A stretch of DNA of 64,000 nucleotides from contig NZ_JACFXV010000062.1 in assembly GCF_014050225.1 (NCBI RefSeq), forward strand, positions 48,924-112,923. The letters run 5' to 3'. The DNA comes from Stappia albiluteola. Its GTDB lineage: Bacteria > Pseudomonadota > Alphaproteobacteria > Rhizobiales > Stappiaceae. The notes beneath the pieces are model-generated. The model did not search any database. It had not been told where the DNA came from and saw nothing but the letters and a program-made list of their open reading frames with translations. The position numbers were made by a program, and so were the translations under genes. Shown piece after piece: positions 29,057 to 37,894 of the stretch. Position 1 is the first letter of the stretch, and every line of letters begins with the position of its first letter.

Positions 29057-32000
29057 CCCTGTCCGACCTTTCGGTCCGCCGTCCGGTCCTTGCCGCCGTC
29101 GCGAGCCTGCTGATCGTCGTTTTCGGCCTTGCCGGCCTCACGCAGCTTCCGATCCGCGAACTGCCGAATGTCGACAGCTCCGTTGTGACGGTGACGACAC
29201 AGTATCCCGGCGCGGCGCCGGAGATCGTCGACACCGACATCACCGAGATCGTGGAGGGAGCTGTCGCCGGCATCGCCGGCGTGCGCACCATCTCCTCCGA
29301 AAGCCGGCGGGGACGCAGCCGCACCACCATCGAATTCGAGACGGGCCGCGATATCGATCAGGCAGCCAACGACGTGCGTGACGCGGTGGGGCGGGTGCGC
29401 TCCAGCCTGCCCGACGACGTGGACGAACCGCGCGTTGTGAAGAACGACGCGGATGCCGACCCGGTGATGCGTCTAGCCGTCACCAGCGACATGATGACGA
29501 CGGCGGAGATCACCGACTACGTCGACCGCTTCGTGCTCGACCGGCTGGCCACCGTCGACGGCGTGGCGAGCATCAACGTCTATGGCGACCGGCCTTTCGC
29601 CATCCGTATCTGGCTGAACCGGCGCGAGATGGCGGCGCGAAACCTCACCGTCGCCGACGTCGAGGCGTCGCTCCGGCGCAACAACGTGGAGCTGCCTGCG
29701 GGCGAGATCGAGAGCCGGGACCGGCAGATCGGCATCCGCCTCGACAGCCGCCTGTCCTCAGTCGAGCAGTTCCGCAACATCGTCATCGACCGCATTGCCG
29801 GCTATCCGGTGAAGCTCGGCGATATCGCCCGCATCGAGGCCGGCGTTTCCGACGACACGACGATCGCCCGCAGCAACGGTCGCGAGGCGGTGGGCCTTGC
29901 CATCGTCCGCCAGAGCCAGAGCAATACGATTGCCATCTCCAACGCCGTGCGCGCCGAGATCGAGTTGCTGAGGCCCACTTTGCCGGCCGGCATGGATATC
30001 GAGATCGGTTCGGACGACGCGATCTTCGTCGGCGCCTCCATCCGCGAGGTGATCGAAGCGCTCGGCATCTCGCTCGTGCTGGTCGTGGTGGTGATCCTGC
30101 TGTTCCTGATGAGCGTCAGGGCGACGCTGGTGCCGGCGATCACCATTCCCGTGGCGCTGATCGGCTGTTTCCTGCTGATCCAGGCGCTCGGCTTCTCCAT
30201 CAACGTGCTGACGCTGCTGGCGCTGCTGCTCGCCATCGGCCTGGTGGTGGATGACGCCATCGTCGTGCTGGAAAACATCCAGCGCCGCATCGATCTGGGC
30301 GAAAGCCCGTTGGTGGCGAGCGTGCTCGGCTCGCGCCAGGTGACCTTCGCCGTGCTGGCCACCTCCGCCACACTGATCGCCGTCTTCGTGCCGCTGTCCT
30401 TCCTGCCCGGTCAGGTCGGCCGGCTGTTCGTCGAGTTCGGCTTCGTCATGGCAAGTGCCGTGGCGATCTCCACCTTCGTGGCGCTCACCGCCTGTCCGGC
30501 GCTCGCCTCCAAGGTGCTGTCGCCGTCGAAGGTCGCGAAAGAACGGCTGGCGAAGGGAACCGCCGAGATCCCCGAAGGCTTCGTGCTGCGCGCCTATCGC
30601 TGGCTGCTGGAGCGGCTTATCCGCCTGCCGCTTGTGGTACTGGCCGGGGCGCTTGCGATCGCCGTCTTCTGCTGGCCGCTCTACCAGATGCTGCCGCGCG
30701 AACTGACGCCGAACGAGGATCGCGGCGTCGTCTTCGTGCCGCTGACCGCCCCGCAGGGCAGCACGCTGGAACATACCGACCAGGCGGCCCGCCAGGTGGA
30801 GGACATTGCCAGCCCCTTCCGCGACAGCGGCGAAATCGAGACGATCTTCACCTTCTCCGGCTTCGGCAACCGTGCCTACCGCTCCTTCGTCGTCTTCCGC
30901 CTCGCCCCCTGGAGCGAGCGGGAGATCGACAATCGCGGCCTGATCCGCCAGATCGCGCCGCGCATGGGCGAGGTCACCATCGCTCGCGGCTTCCCCGTCT
31001 CGCCGGCGGGACTTGGCCTGCGTGGCAGTTCGACGCCGTTGAGCATCGTGGTCGGCGGACCGGACTTCGAAAGCGTGAAGGGCTGGGCGAACGAAATCCT
31101 GCGCCGGGCGCAGGAGAACCCCCGGCTGATCAACCCGGAGATCGACTTCGAGGAGAACGAGCCGCAGATCTCGCTGATCGTCGACCGCGCGCGGGCCGAC
31201 GATCTCGGCATTTCGGTGGAGACCATCGCCTCGACGCTGCAGACTCTGCTCGCCTCCCGCGAGGTGACGACCTATATCAGTCGGGGCCGGGAATACCCGG
31301 TGATCCTGCAGGCGGACCTGGAAGACCGCCGCTCGCCCTCCGACATCTCCAACATCTTCATCCGCTCCGGCGACGGCACGTCGCTGGTGCCGCTCGGCGC
31401 ACTGGTCACCATGTCGGAATCGGCGGCGGCCGCCTCGCTGCGCCGCTACGACCGCCTGCCGTCGATCCAGATCTCGGCGGCCCTTGCAGAAGGTTACGAC
31501 CTCGGCTCCGCCATCGACTTCATGCGCGAAACAGCGGCCGGCGTCCTGCCGGCGGAAGCCAAGCTTGCGCTTGCCGGACAGTCGCAGCAGTTCGAGGAAA
31601 CCGCGCAGGGCGCCAATCTGGTCTTCGGCCTTGCGCTCCTGATCGTCTTCCTGGTGCTCGCCGCGCAGTTCGAGAGCTTCATCCACCCGCTGGTGATCCT
31701 GCTCACCGTGCCGCTGGGCGTCGCGGGTGCCGTCTATGCCATGGCGCTCGGTGGACTTTCCTTCAACGTCTACAGCCAGATCGGCATCGTGCTGCTGATC
31801 GGGCTGATGGCGAAGAACGGCATCCTGATCGTGGAATTCGCCAACCAGCTCCGCGACGAGGGCCAGAGCGTGCGCGAGGCTGTGGTCAATGCTTCGGTGC
31901 TGCGCCTGCGGCCGATCGTCATGACGGTGATCTCCACCGTGCTCGGCGCCCTGCCGCTGGTGCTGGCAAGCGGCGCGGGAGCGGAGAGCCGCATCGCCAT

Positions 32001-32187
32001 CGGCAGCGTCATCATCGGCGGTCTGACGCTGTCCTCCGTGCTGACGCTGGTGCTCACTCCGGTGCTCTACGACCTCCTTGCCCGCTTCACCCGACCGCGG
32101 GGCGCGGTTGAGAAAGCGCTTGAAGACGAACTGGGCGCGGCGGTCAGGAAGAAGGGCGGCGGCGCCCAGGCGGAGCCTGGGGAGTAG
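29053..32187 (+). CDS. RND family efflux permease (HAE1/AcrB-like)
   Basis: A 1044-residue inner-membrane proton-drug antiporter with twelve predicted helices and two large periplasmic loops. The TM4 proton-relay region LAIGLVVDDAIVVLENIQRR contains the paired aspartates. Other landmarks are the N-terminal RRPVLAAVASLLIVVFGL and the second-half GLMAKNGILIVEFANQLR. It is coupled to the adaptor gene. No TolC-type channel gene is present here, so a shared channel is likely. The substrate spectrum is unknown. The pair splits glyQ from glyS and runs against both. Confidence 0.95.
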   Translation: MTLSDLSVRRPVLAAVASLLIVVFGLAGLTQLPIRELPNVDSSVVTVTTQYPGAAPEIVDTDITEIVEGAVAGIAGVRTISSESRRGRSRTTIEFETGRDIDQAANDVRDAVGRVRSSLPDDVDEPRVVKNDADADPVMRLAVTSDMMTTAEITDYVDRFVLDRLATVDGVASINVYGDRPFAIRIWLNRREMAARNLTVADVEASLRRNNVELPAGEIESRDRQIGIRLDSRLSSVEQFRNIVIDRIAGYPVKLGDIARIEAGVSDDTTIARSNGREAVGLAIVRQSQSNTIAISNAVRAEIELLRPTLPAGMDIEIGSDDAIFVGASIREVIEALGISLVLVVVVILLFLMSVRATLVPAITIPVALIGCFLLIQALGFSINVLTLLALLLAIGLVVDDAIVVLENIQRRIDLGESPLVASVLGSRQVTFAVLATSATLIAVFVPLSFLPGQVGRLFVEFGFVMASAVAISTFVALTACPALASKVLSPSKVAKERLAKGTAEIPEGFVLRAYRWLLERLIRLPLVVLAGALAIAVFCWPLYQMLPRELTPNEDRGVVFVPLTAPQGSTLEHTDQAARQVEDIASPFRDSGEIETIFTFSGFGNRAYRSFVVFRLAPWSEREIDNRGLIRQIAPRMGEVTIARGFPVSPAGLGLRGSSTPLSIVVGGPDFESVKGWANEILRRAQENPRLINPEIDFEENEPQISLIVDRARADDLGISVETIASTLQTLLASREVTTYISRGREYPVILQADLEDRRSPSDISNIFIRSGDGTSLVPLGALVTMSESAAAASLRRYDRLPSIQISAALAEGYDLGSAIDFMRETAAGVLPAEAKLALAGQSQQFEETAQGANLVFGLALLIVFLVLAAQFESFIHPLVILLTVPLGVAGAVYAMALGGLSFNVYSQIGIVLLIGLMAKNGILIVEFANQLRDEGQSVREAVVNASVLRLRPIVMTVISTVLGALPLVLASGAGAESRIAIGSVIIGGLTLSSVLTLVLTPVLYDLLARFTRPRGAVEKALEDELGAAVRKKGGGAQAEPGE

Positions 32188-32598
32188 ACATTCGCTGCGA
32201 AAATGGCTGCTGCCCGCGTTATCTAACTGGGAAAGCGCGATTTTTTCCTGGAGTTGCCAGCGATGGATGCCGCAGGTCTCGCAAGGTCAGAACACAGTCT
32301 TTTCGGATTATGGAACAAAAAACAGTTATTCTTCGCGAGATGGACTCGCGTGCAAATCTGATTTCTGCAGCTTCAGATATCAAGGTGGCTTCAGACTGCT
32401 GCCGTTTGGCCGGCTTCAACCCGCATGAAGCAGTCGATCTTGCGGGGATATGTGGTTTGCCGTCCGTTTTGGCAAATGCGGGAAGAAGTTATCGCCGAAT
32501 GCTACACCATGCGACCATGTATGCGCCATTGGTGCACCATTGACGCACCATGTTGCACCAGGAATGCGCCGGTAACGCCTCGGCCTGCCCGCGCCGTA
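32188..32598. other. Convergent RND/glyQ intergenic region
   Basis: About 410 bases of lower-GC DNA between converging genes. A 77-codon open frame (32310-32543, plus) has no ribosome site and no recognisable similarity and is not called. The last 70 bases hold an 11-base iteron-like array. No obvious terminator hairpin was found. Confidence 0.5.
32504..32572. repeat. Helically phased GCACCAT iteron-like repeats
   Basis: Six imperfect copies of a GCACCAT-type core recur every 10-11 bases (cores at about 32504, 32513, 32523, 32534, 32545, 32555, with a degenerate GCGCC at 32566). They end some 25 bases beyond the glyQ stop. Spacing of one helical turn puts each copy on the same DNA face. Function unknown. 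Confidence 0.6.
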
Positions 32599-33555
32599 TC
32601 AGGCGGCGTGGCTCGCTCCGCCCGCTTCCGTTTCCAGGAAGGCCGCGCCGCAGGCTTTGGCAAGCTCGCGCACGCGCAGGATATAGCTCTGCCGCTCGGT
32701 TACGGAAATGACGCCGCGCGCATCCAGCAGGTTGAAGGCATGCGAGGCCTTGATGCACTGGTCATAGGCCGGCAGCACCACCTTGTGCACGCCGCCGCCG
32801 GCCGCATCGCGCGCCGAGGCGCCGGCGGCAAGCAGGCGGCGGCATTCCTCTTCCGCATCCCGGAAGTGGCGGAACAGCATCTCGGTATCGGCATATTCGA
32901 AATTGTGCCGCGAATATTCCTGCTCCGCCTGCAGGAAGACATCGCCATAGGTCACCTTGTCGGCGCCCTGCATGCCGTTGTAGTTGAGGTCGTAAACGTT
33001 ATTGACGCCCTGGATATACATGGCCAGGCGTTCCAGCCCGTAGGTGAGCTCGCCGGAAACGGGCGAGCATTCGAAACCCGCCACCTGCTGGAAATAGGTG
33101 AACTGCGACACTTCCATGCCATCGCACCAGCATTCCCAGCCAAGGCCCCAGGCGCCGAGCGTCGGGCTTTCCCAGTCGTCCTCCACGAAGCGGATGTCGT
33201 GCAGCTTCGGATCGAGGCCGATGGCATAGAGGCTCTGCAGATAGAGGTCCTGCAGGTTTTCCGGCGACGGCTTCAGGATCACCTGGAACTGGTAATAGTG
33301 CTGGAGCCGGTTCGGGTTCTCGCCATAGCGGCCGTCCGTCGGCCGGCGCGAGGGCTGCACATAGGCCGCCTTCCACGGCTTCGGCCCGAGCGAGCGCAGG
33401 GTGGTCGCCGGGTGGAACGTGCCCGCTCCCACTTCCATGTCGTAGGGCTGCAGGACGACGCAGCCCTGATCCGCCCAGAAGCGTTGCAGCGTCAGGATCA
33501 GCCCCTGAAAGGAATTGCGGGGCTGCAGATGGGCCGGAAGGTTCTCGTTCGACAT
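32599..33555 (-). CDS. glyQ: Glycine-tRNA ligase, alpha subunit
   Basis: Catalytic class II aminoacyl-tRNA synthetase subunit that makes glycyl-adenylate. The 318 residues contain the family hallmarks [40 protein letters not shown] (motif 2 region) and [16 protein letters not shown] at 33555 gives [20 protein letters not shown]; a GTG/ATG five codons earlier is less likely. It follows a small membrane protein and an S49 protease on the same strand and is separated from glyS by the RND pair. Confidence 0.97.
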   Translation of the reverse strand: MSNENLPAHLQPRNSFQGLILTLQRFWADQGCVVLQPYDMEVGAGTFHPATTLRSLGPKPWKAAYVQPSRRPTDGRYGENPNRLQHYYQFQVILKPSPENLQDLYLQSLYAIGLDPKLHDIRFVEDDWESPTLGAWGLGWECWCDGMEVSQFTYFQQVAGFECSPVSGELTYGLERLAMYIQGVNNVYDLNYNGMQGADKVTYGDVFLQAEQEYSRHNFEYADTEMLFRHFRDAEEECRRLLAAGASARDAAGGGVHKVVLPAYDQCIKASHAFNLLDARGVISVTERQSYILRVRELAKACGAAFLETEAGGASHAA

Positions 33556-33666
33556 GCACTCGTCCCGCAAGGCTCTCAGGTAAAGAAAGAAGGCCCGCTT
33601 CCGATGCCGCGGACGCGGGCACAGGTGCCATCATCCCTTGCCCCAGTCAAGGACGGGGAGGCAGGG

Positions 33667-33852
33667 TCAATCGCGAGGCCGGTAGCGCCCGGTCTCGGGA
33701 TCGCGCTCCAGCGTCCTGACGTCCTGCGTCTCGGCCTGCTTGCGCGCCGCCTCGGAGACCCGGTTCTCCACGCGTGCCATCTCGCGGCGCAGGGCTCGGG
33801 CGAGGATATAGCCACCGGCGGCAAGGGCTGCGAGGACGAAGAGGGGCGGCAT
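33667..33852 (-). CDS. Small single-pass membrane protein
   Basis: A 61-residue protein: an N-terminal helix (about 3-20, PLFVLAALAAGGYILARAL) followed by a charged amphipathic stretch REMARVENRVSEAARKQAE and a short tail ending RDPETGRYRPRD. An excellent ribosome site AGGAGGACAGG supports the ATG at 33852 and argues that this is a real gene. It sits between sppA (20 bases upstream) and glyQ, probably in one operon. The function is unknown; no family is recognised with confidence. Confidence 0.72.
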   Translation of the reverse strand: MPPLFVLAALAAGGYILARALRREMARVENRVSEAARKQAETQDVRTLERDPETGRYRPRD

Positions 33853-33872
33853 CCTGTCCTCCTGACTTCCGC

Positions 33873-34718
33873 TCAGAGACCGAACCGGGCCCACAGCGCC
33901 CGGATTTCGGCGGCAGCAACGAGGTCGTCTGCCAGCCCCTCCGTACTGACGGAAATGCCGACACTCGGCCGGCGCGGAAAGATCGAGCGCGGCGCGCCGA
34001 CGAGCCTGAGTTCGGTCTCCTTGCCGAAGCGCTCCTTCACCACGGAGCGCAGGTCGCCCAGCCGGTCGACCAGACCGAGGTCGCGGGCCGTGCGGCCGGT
34101 CCAGAACAGGCCGGAGAAGAGATCCGGCGAATTGCTCAGCACGTCGCCGCGCCGGGCACGTACCATCTCGATGAAGACCTCATGCACTTCCTGCTGCAGG
34201 GCGCGCAGGTGGACGACGTCTTCCTCCCGCTCCGGCTGGAAGGGATCGAGCACCACCTTCTTCTCTCCGGCGGTATAGACGCGGCGCTCGATGCCGAGCC
34301 TGCCGATAAGATCGGAAAACCCGAATCCGGCCGCCACCACGCCGATGGACCCGACGATGGAGGTGGCATCGGCAATGATCTCGTCGCCGGCCAGTGCGAT
34401 CATGTAGCCGCCGGAAGCCGCCACATCCTCCACGAAGACCAGCACGTCCTTGCTCTTTTCCTCCGCCAGCTGGCGGATGCGCTGGAAGATGAGCCGCGAC
34501 TGCACCGGCGATCCGCCGGGTGAATTGACGATGAGGGCGACGGCCGGCGCGTCCTTGTGGGAAAAGGCCCGCTCCAGCGGCGAGGCGACGGTGGAAAGCG
34601 ACATGCCGGGCCTGAGTGGCGAGGCCAGGCCAATGGGCCCGTGCAGACGCACGACCGGAACGACCGCACCCTTGCGGCCAAGCTTGCCTGGAAGAAATTT
34701 ACGAACGGATTTCAGCAC
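33873..34718 (-). CDS. sppA: S49 family serine protease (SppA/SohB-like)
   Basis: Signal-peptide-peptidase-like Ser/Lys protease of 281 residues. Catalytic Ser102 lies in VAASGGYMIA, the preceding oxyanion strand reads LIVNSPGGSP, and the GSIGVV turn follows. The general-base lysine is probably in YTAGEKKVVLDPF. The short length and lack of a long N-terminal domain match the SppA36 type. No clear membrane anchor is present at the N-terminus, so it may be peripheral or cytoplasmic. Upstream of the small membrane protein and glyQ. Confidence 0.9.
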   Translation of the reverse strand: MLKSVRKFLPGKLGRKGAVVPVVRLHGPIGLASPLRPGMSLSTVASPLERAFSHKDAPAVALIVNSPGGSPVQSRLIFQRIRQLAEEKSKDVLVFVEDVAASGGYMIALAGDEIIADATSIVGSIGVVAAGFGFSDLIGRLGIERRVYTAGEKKVVLDPFQPEREEDVVHLRALQQEVHEVFIEMVRARRGDVLSNSPDLFSGLFWTGRTARDLGLVDRLGDLRSVVKERFGKETELRLVGAPRSIFPRRPSVGISVSTEGLADDLVAAAEIRALWARFGL

Positions 34719-34818
34719 TTCCGATCCTCAAACAACGAAAAAAAGGCACGTGGGAGATATAGGCAGGATTCGCGAACGGCCAAAGGAAAGTTGCAGCCAG
34801 AGACCTCTGGCAAATGGC

Positions 34819-35778
34819 TCAGGCGTTCTCGCCTTCTTTCAGCGCCGCGCCGATGGCCAGGAAATCGCGCCAGGCCAGACGCTTCTGGATCGGACTGCGC
34901 AGCAGGTAGGCGGGATGCAGGGTAGCGATCGCCCGGATCTCGCGCGTCGCAGTGCGATATGGCATCCAGCGGCCGCGCAGGCGCAGGATACCGTCGGTAA
35001 CCCCGGTCAGCGCCTTGGCGGAGGCACCCCCCAGGAAAACGAGGATGTCGGGATCCACCAGTTCGATCTGCCGTGCGATGAAGGGTTTGCAGATCTCCGT
35101 TTCCTGCGGACTTGGCGTCCGGTTGCCGGGCGGGCGCCAGGGCACGACATTGGCAATGTAGACGCTCGACCGGTCGAGGCCGATCGCCGCCAGCATGCGA
35201 TCGAGCAATTGCCCGGAGCGGCCGACGAAGGGCAGGCCCTGCAGATCCTCGTCGCGGCCAGGCGCCTCGCCGACGAACATGACGCGCGATTCCGGGTTTC
35301 CGTCGGCGAAGACGAGGTTCTTCGCGGTGCGGCTGAGGTTGCAGCCGTCGAAGGACGCAAGTGCCTTGTGCAGCGCGTCCAGCGACGCGGCTGAGCGCGC
35401 TGCGGCGCGCGCGGCGTCCACCGCCTCCTCGCCGGGAATGACGGCAGCCGGGGTTTGTTGTGCGGGCGGCCGCGGCGCGGTTGCGCCAGGCTGGGCGCGC
35501 GCGGGCGCAGGCTGCTGCGGGGTCGCAGGTTGTTGCGGACGCGGCATCTCGCGGCGGGCGGGGCCGGGATGCGCCGGCGCAGCCGCCTGCTCGGGCCTGC
35601 GCGATTGCGTTGCAGGCTGCAGGGTCTGCGAAAAGGCGTCGAACGGGTCGGCGTCGACAAGGCCGTCCACACCGGACGCGGCATAGAAATCGAGCAGCGC
35701 CTCGAGGGCGAGCGAAAGGCGATCCGCCTCGCCGGGGCTCGGCTTATGGCCAGTTTCAATGGGGCCGGAAGTCGACAT
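34819..35778 (-). CDS. Uracil-DNA glycosylase, family 4-like
   Basis: Removes uracil from DNA. From ATG 35778 the protein has 319 residues: an N-terminal helix, a low-complexity proline/alanine/glutamine linker (about 55-115), then the catalytic domain with FVGEAPGRDEDLQGLPFVGR (motif 1), NVVPWRPPGNRTPSPQE, and ATLHPAYLLR (motif 2). The usual first iron-sulfur pair CxxC is represented only by GCNLSRTAKN, so one cluster cysteine is replaced or displaced, as in some alphaproteobacterial members. Divergent from ETF-QO, with a shared upstream palindrome. Confidence 0.9.
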   Translation of the reverse strand: MSTSGPIETGHKPSPGEADRLSLALEALLDFYAASGVDGLVDADPFDAFSQTLQPATQSRRPEQAAAPAHPGPARREMPRPQQPATPQQPAPARAQPGATAPRPPAQQTPAAVIPGEEAVDAARAAARSAASLDALHKALASFDGCNLSRTAKNLVFADGNPESRVMFVGEAPGRDEDLQGLPFVGRSGQLLDRMLAAIGLDRSSVYIANVVPWRPPGNRTPSPQETEICKPFIARQIELVDPDILVFLGGASAKALTGVTDGILRLRGRWMPYRTATREIRAIATLHPAYLLRSPIQKRLAWRDFLAIGAALKEGENA

Positions 35779-35871
35779 ACAGTCTTGTGGCAAATGTGCG
35801 GGCCGGACGCAATGGGCGACAGCCGCCGACGCCGATGTGATCCGCGACATCGGCAGGAGTGCTTGAAATTC

Positions 35872-35889
35872 CGTTTACGTAAACGTAAT
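35872..35889. promoter_or_regulatory. LiuR-like operator in the UDG/ETF-QO intergenic region
   Basis: TTTACGTAAACGTAAT (35874-35889) contains the inverted repeat TTACGT-AA-ACGTAA and differs by one base from the recalled LiuR consensus TTTACGTAAACGTAAA (MerR-family regulator of branched-chain amino-acid and acyl-CoA catabolism). The overlapping CGTTTACGTAAACG (35872-35885) is also a perfect palindrome. It lies about 160 bases before ETF-QO, a known type of LiuR target, and about 95 bases before the UDG gene. Confidence 0.65.
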
Positions 35890-36050
35890 GATCGCCGCAA
35901 TGACGCCAAGCGCATTGCGGCGGGTCTGGCGCTGCACTAAACAGGAGTTTCACGTCTGACTGCCGGCTGCCGGACCGGCGAGAGATGACAGGCGGGACTG
36001 CAAACAAAACGGACGCCTTCGGCCCGGGGGGTCCGTCAGGGGAGAAGAAG

Positions 36051-37727
36051 ATGGCCGAGACCGACGCATTGCCCGAGCGCGAGAGCATGGAATTCGACGT
36101 CGTGATAGTCGGCGCCGGCCCTGCTGGTCTGGCAGCGGCCATCCGCCTGAAGCAGATCGCCAACGAAAAGGGCGACGAGCTTTCGGTCGTCGTGCTGGAG
36201 AAGGGCTCCGAGGTCGGCGCCCACATCCTGTCTGGCGCGGTGATCGACCCGATCGGCATCGACCGCCTGCTGCCGGAGTGGCGCGAGGAAGAAACGCCGA
36301 TCAAGACGCCGGTCACCGCCGATCATTTCCTGGTGCTGGGACCCGCCGGCTCCATGCGCCTGCCGAATATCCTGATGCCCAAGCTGATGAGCAACCACGG
36401 CAACTACGTCGTGTCGCTCGGCAATGTCTGCCGCTGGATGGCGGAAAAGGCGGAGGCGCTCGGCGTCGAGATATATCCGGGTTTTGCCGCCGCCGAAGTG
36501 CTTTATGACGACAAGGGCACGGTCGTCGGCGTGGCGACCGGCGATATGGGTATCGGCCGCGACGGCAAGCCGAACGCCAACTATACTCGTGGCGTGGAGC
36601 TGCGCGGCAAATACGTCCTGATTGCGGAGGGTGCGCGCGGCTCGCTCGCCAAGCAACTCATCAGGCGTTTCGAGCTCGACAAGGATGCGGACCACCCGAA
36701 ATTCGGCATCGGCATCAAGGAACTCTGGCAGATCGACCCGGAGAAGCATCGCCCGGGCCTCGTGCAGCACTCCTTCGGCTGGCCGCTGGACAACCGGACG
36801 GGTGGCGGTTCCTTCCTCTACCATCTGGAGGACAATCAGGTCGCCGTCGGTTTCGTCGTGCACCTGAACTACCAGAACCCCTATCTTTCGCCCTTCGAGG
36901 AGTTTCAGCGCTTCAAGACGCATCCGGCGATCCGCGATGTTTTCGAGGGCGGCAAGCGCATCTCCTACGGCGCGCGTGCCATCACGGAAGGCGGCATCCA
37001 GTCGGTGCCGAAGCTTTCCTTCCCCGGCGGCCTGATCATCGGTTGCTCGGCCGGCTTCGTGAACGTGCCGCGCATCAAAGGCTCGCACAACGCCATCCTC
37101 TCCGGCATGCTGGCCGCCGAACAGGTGATCGAGGCGCTGGGAGAAGGCCGCGTCAATGCGGAACTGACCGCCTATGACACCGCCTGGCGGGAAAGCGAGA
37201 TCGGCAAGGACCTTTCCAAGGTCCGCAATGCCAAGCCGTTGTGGTCGCGCTTCGGCACGGCGATCGGTATCGCGCTCGGCGGCCTCGACATGTGGACCAA
37301 CGAACTGTTCGGCTTCTCCTTCTTCGGCACGATGAACCATGGCAAGCCGGATTCGGCGACGCTGAAGCCTGCGGCGGAGTGCAAGCCGATCGCCTATCCC
37401 AAGCCCGACGGCGTGATCACCTTCGACAAGCTTTCCTCCGTCTTCCTGTCGAACACCAACCACGAGGAAGACCAGCCGGCGCATCTGAAGGTCGCCGACA
37501 TGGCGCTGCAGAAGCGCTCCGAGCATGATGTTTTCGCCGGACCGTCCAGCCGCTATTGCCCGGCCGGGGTCTATGAGTGGATCGAGGAAGGCGAGGATGC
37601 ACCGCGCTTCCAGATCAACGCGCAGAACTGCGTGCACTGCAAGACCTGCGACATCAAGGATCCGAACGGCAACATCAACTGGACCGTGCCGGAAGGCGCC
37701 GGCGGCCCGAATTATCCGAATATGTAG
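36051..37727 (+). CDS. Electron transfer flavoprotein-ubiquinone oxidoreductase
   Basis: Membrane-associated ETF dehydrogenase that passes electrons from acyl-CoA and related dehydrogenases, via ETF, to ubiquinone. The 558 residues show the FAD-binding VVIVGAGPAGLAAA near the N-terminus, the family signature SGAVIDPIGIDRLLPEW, the monotopic quinone-binding region around AITEGGIQSVPKLSFPGG, and a C-terminal [4Fe-4S] ferredoxin domain with CPAGVYEW and NCVHCKTCDIKDP. ATG at 36051 is selected because GGAGAAGAAG lies upstream. A LiuR-like site upstream suggests induction with leucine/isovalerate catabolism. Confidence 0.97.
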   Translation: MAETDALPERESMEFDVVIVGAGPAGLAAAIRLKQIANEKGDELSVVVLEKGSEVGAHILSGAVIDPIGIDRLLPEWREEETPIKTPVTADHFLVLGPAGSMRLPNILMPKLMSNHGNYVVSLGNVCRWMAEKAEALGVEIYPGFAAAEVLYDDKGTVVGVATGDMGIGRDGKPNANYTRGVELRGKYVLIAEGARGSLAKQLIRRFELDKDADHPKFGIGIKELWQIDPEKHRPGLVQHSFGWPLDNRTGGGSFLYHLEDNQVAVGFVVHLNYQNPYLSPFEEFQRFKTHPAIRDVFEGGKRISYGARAITEGGIQSVPKLSFPGGLIIGCSAGFVNVPRIKGSHNAILSGMLAAEQVIEALGEGRVNAELTAYDTAWRESEIGKDLSKVRNAKPLWSRFGTAIGIALGGLDMWTNELFGFSFFGTMNHGKPDSATLKPAAECKPIAYPKPDGVITFDKLSSVFLSNTNHEEDQPAHLKVADMALQKRSEHDVFAGPSSRYCPAGVYEWIEEGEDAPRFQINAQNCVHCKTCDIKDPNGNINWTVPEGAGGPNYPNM

Positions 37728-37735
37728 CATTACCT

Positions 37736-37764
37736 GAGCGGGAGAACTCCTCCCGCGCCTTTTC
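37736..37764 (+). terminator. Intrinsic terminator after ETF-QO
   Basis: GCGGGAG (37738-37744), loop AACTC, CTCCCGC (37750-37756), followed by GCCTTTTC. It lies ten bases after the stop codon and before the repeat array. Confidence 0.8.
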
Positions 37765-37894
37765 AAGTGAAGCCGCGGCTCACGGGCGAAAGATATCTGG
37801 CCCCGGCACTGGCGACGCGGCCGGCGCTCATGCGGTCCGGGGTGACGATGGAGCGTGACGCGCTGGGCCAGCCTCACGCCTCAACTGTCGAATG

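Noticed and set aside
32310..32543. 77-codon open frame in the RND/glyQ gap
   Set aside because: No ribosome site, no recognisable family, and its end runs through the iteron-like repeats. It cannot be excluded but is not supported.
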